A stretch of DNA of 6,465 nucleotides from the NCBI GenBank assembly GCA_027019885.1, contig JALUWC010000510.1, positions 1-6,465 of the forward strand, given 5' to 3'. A program made the translations under genes and the position numbers. The notes beneath the pieces are model-generated. The model did not search any database and was not told the DNA's origin. It saw only the letters and a program-made list of their open reading frames with translations. Shown piece after piece: positions 6,108-6,465 of this stretch; within the stretch, counting starts at the first letter, position 1; each line of letters starts with the position of its first letter. The stretch is from Geoglobus sp. GTDB lineage: Archaea > Halobacteriota > Archaeoglobi > Archaeoglobales > Archaeoglobaceae.

Positions 6108-6305
6108 ATGCTGATAAAGCAGACAGGTTATACCAGTATTCTCGGTGTATCATTTGAGTTAACATTGATTTTGGAAAATTCACACATTAAAGGCAAAGTT
6201 AATAGTATTTTAATAAGAGAAGTTTCAAAGCTAAAAACTCTTAAAACGGCTTCTTTCACTGTACCTAACACAAAAAAAATACTGTTCAATGTAGTAGCTT
6301 TCTAG
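6108..6305 (+). CDS. Doubtful small open frame, 65 residues
   Basis: An ATG at 6108 is preceded at six bases by GGAG (6098-6101) and opens a 65-codon frame ending in TAG. The product begins MLIKQTGYTSILGVSFELTL and continues with a basic, Lys/Ile-rich stretch; it has no cysteines, no clear membrane segment and no motif I recognise. It lies in 30% GC DNA, is the only gene candidate on the plus strand, and has no clear promoter at a usual distance. It may be a gene remnant or a chance frame in AT-rich DNA. Confidence 0.2.
   Translation: MLIKQTGYTSILGVSFELTLILENSHIKGKVNSILIREVSKLKTLKTASFTVPNTKKILFNVVAF
6272..6279 (-). terminator. Possible T-tract terminator of the thioredoxin-like gene
   Basis: On the minus strand a run of eight T residues lies about 90 bases after the stop of the upstream gene. 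Archaeal RNA polymerase can terminate at T-rich tracts without a stem-loop. Shorter T runs at about 6357-6360 and 6337-6340 are nearer the stop. Tract seen; role inferred. Confidence 0.3.
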
Positions 6306-6366
6306 AATATACCTTCTCCAAATTAAGATGAAAGTAGAAAATTGTAGATTATTCGGTTTTAACGCC

Positions 6367-6465
6367 TCACCCTCTAATCTCCCTGAGCCCCAGCTTCTCA
6401 AGCTCCCGCTTCAGGGGCTCAAGGGGCACGCTTCCAACGAAGCGCAGCCTTCCGTTTATGAGCAC
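6367..6465 (-). CDS. Probable thioredoxin/glutaredoxin-fold protein, C-terminal end (cut by window edge)
   Basis: The last 32 codons and the TGA stop of a minus-strand gene whose start lies beyond the high-coordinate edge. The tail reads VLINGRLRFVGSVPLEPLKR and then a charged helix ending in LREIRG. A hydrophobic strand, an N-G turn, a second strand (RLRFVG), a short VP linker and a final amphipathic helix match the end of small thioredoxin-fold proteins of archaea and bacteria, where this hairpin follows the cis-proline. The CxxC active site, if present, is outside the window. GC is about 60% with AGG/AGA as well as CGN arginine codons, like the kinase gene, so this is probably ancestral host sequence. 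Assignment rests on the secondary-structure pattern alone and could be wrong. Confidence 0.45.
   Translation of the reverse strand: MLINGRLRFVGSVPLEPLKRELEKLGLREIRG

Larger units (their letters stand above)
5756..6366. other. 611-base intergenic region between thioredoxin-like gene and mod
   Basis: Two compositional parts are visible. From 5756 to about 5960, GC is roughly 44% and holds the predicted operon promoter, leader repeats and mod ribosome binding site. From about 5961 to 6360, GC is roughly 30% and holds a 14-bp tandem repeat, a hairpin, a T8 tract and short open frames on the plus strand, none recognised. There is no tRNA, rRNA or recognisable transposase. The sharp drop from the roughly 60% GC flanking gene suggests acquired or freely drifting DNA. 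Confidence 0.6.

Noticed and set aside
127..6340. Shared 7-mer gtagaaa at 127-133 and 6334-6340 as island attachment or target-site repeats
   Set aside because: Seven AT-rich bases are expected to recur by chance over 6 kb of AT-rich sequence, and there are no adjoining terminal inverted repeats, integrase or tRNA.

Overview
The window carries a two-gene restriction-modification operon of the type III (Mod/Res) kind, read on the minus strand. It lies between two GC-rich housekeeping-type genes of which only the ends are visible. The host is probably a thermophilic archaeon. The kinase gene at the low-coordinate end has a TATA-like element about 27 bases before its ATG and no Shine-Dalgarno, as in leaderless archaeal transcripts. 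The flanking genes favour AGG/AGA arginine codons and are about 60-65% GC. I cannot name a genus, and a bacterial host is not formally excluded.

Layout, in the direction of transcription (high to low coordinates): 6465-6367, last 32 codons of a probable thioredoxin/glutaredoxin-fold protein; 6366-5756, a 611-base gap. The distal part of this gap (about 6360-5961) is roughly 30% GC, with a 14-bp tandem repeat, a small hairpin and no convincing gene. The proximal part (about 5960-5756, roughly 44% GC) looks like the operon's promoter and a long leader ending in a strong Shine-Dalgarno. Then 5755-3236, Mod, an 839-residue beta-class adenine DNA methyltransferase; 3232-242, Res, a 996-residue SF2 helicase with a C-terminal PD-(D/E)xK-type nuclease; 241-114, a 128-base AT-rich gap with a second 14-bp tandem repeat that carries the TATA element; 113-1, the first 37 codons of a P-loop kinase.

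Mod would recognise and methylate adenines in a specific DNA site and give the complex its specificity; Res would supply ATPase motor and cleavage activity. Mod stop and Res start are three bases apart, and the Res ribosome binding site overlaps the Mod stop, so the two subunits are probably translationally coupled.

The most striking observation is compositional. Inside mod, the stretch encoding the catalytic and target-recognition core (about residues 399-679) falls to roughly 36% GC, while the arms on both sides are about 50%. The edges coincide with the domain edges, which suggests that this cassette was swapped by recombination. I found no transposase, CRISPR array, rRNA or tRNA, and no clear attachment site.
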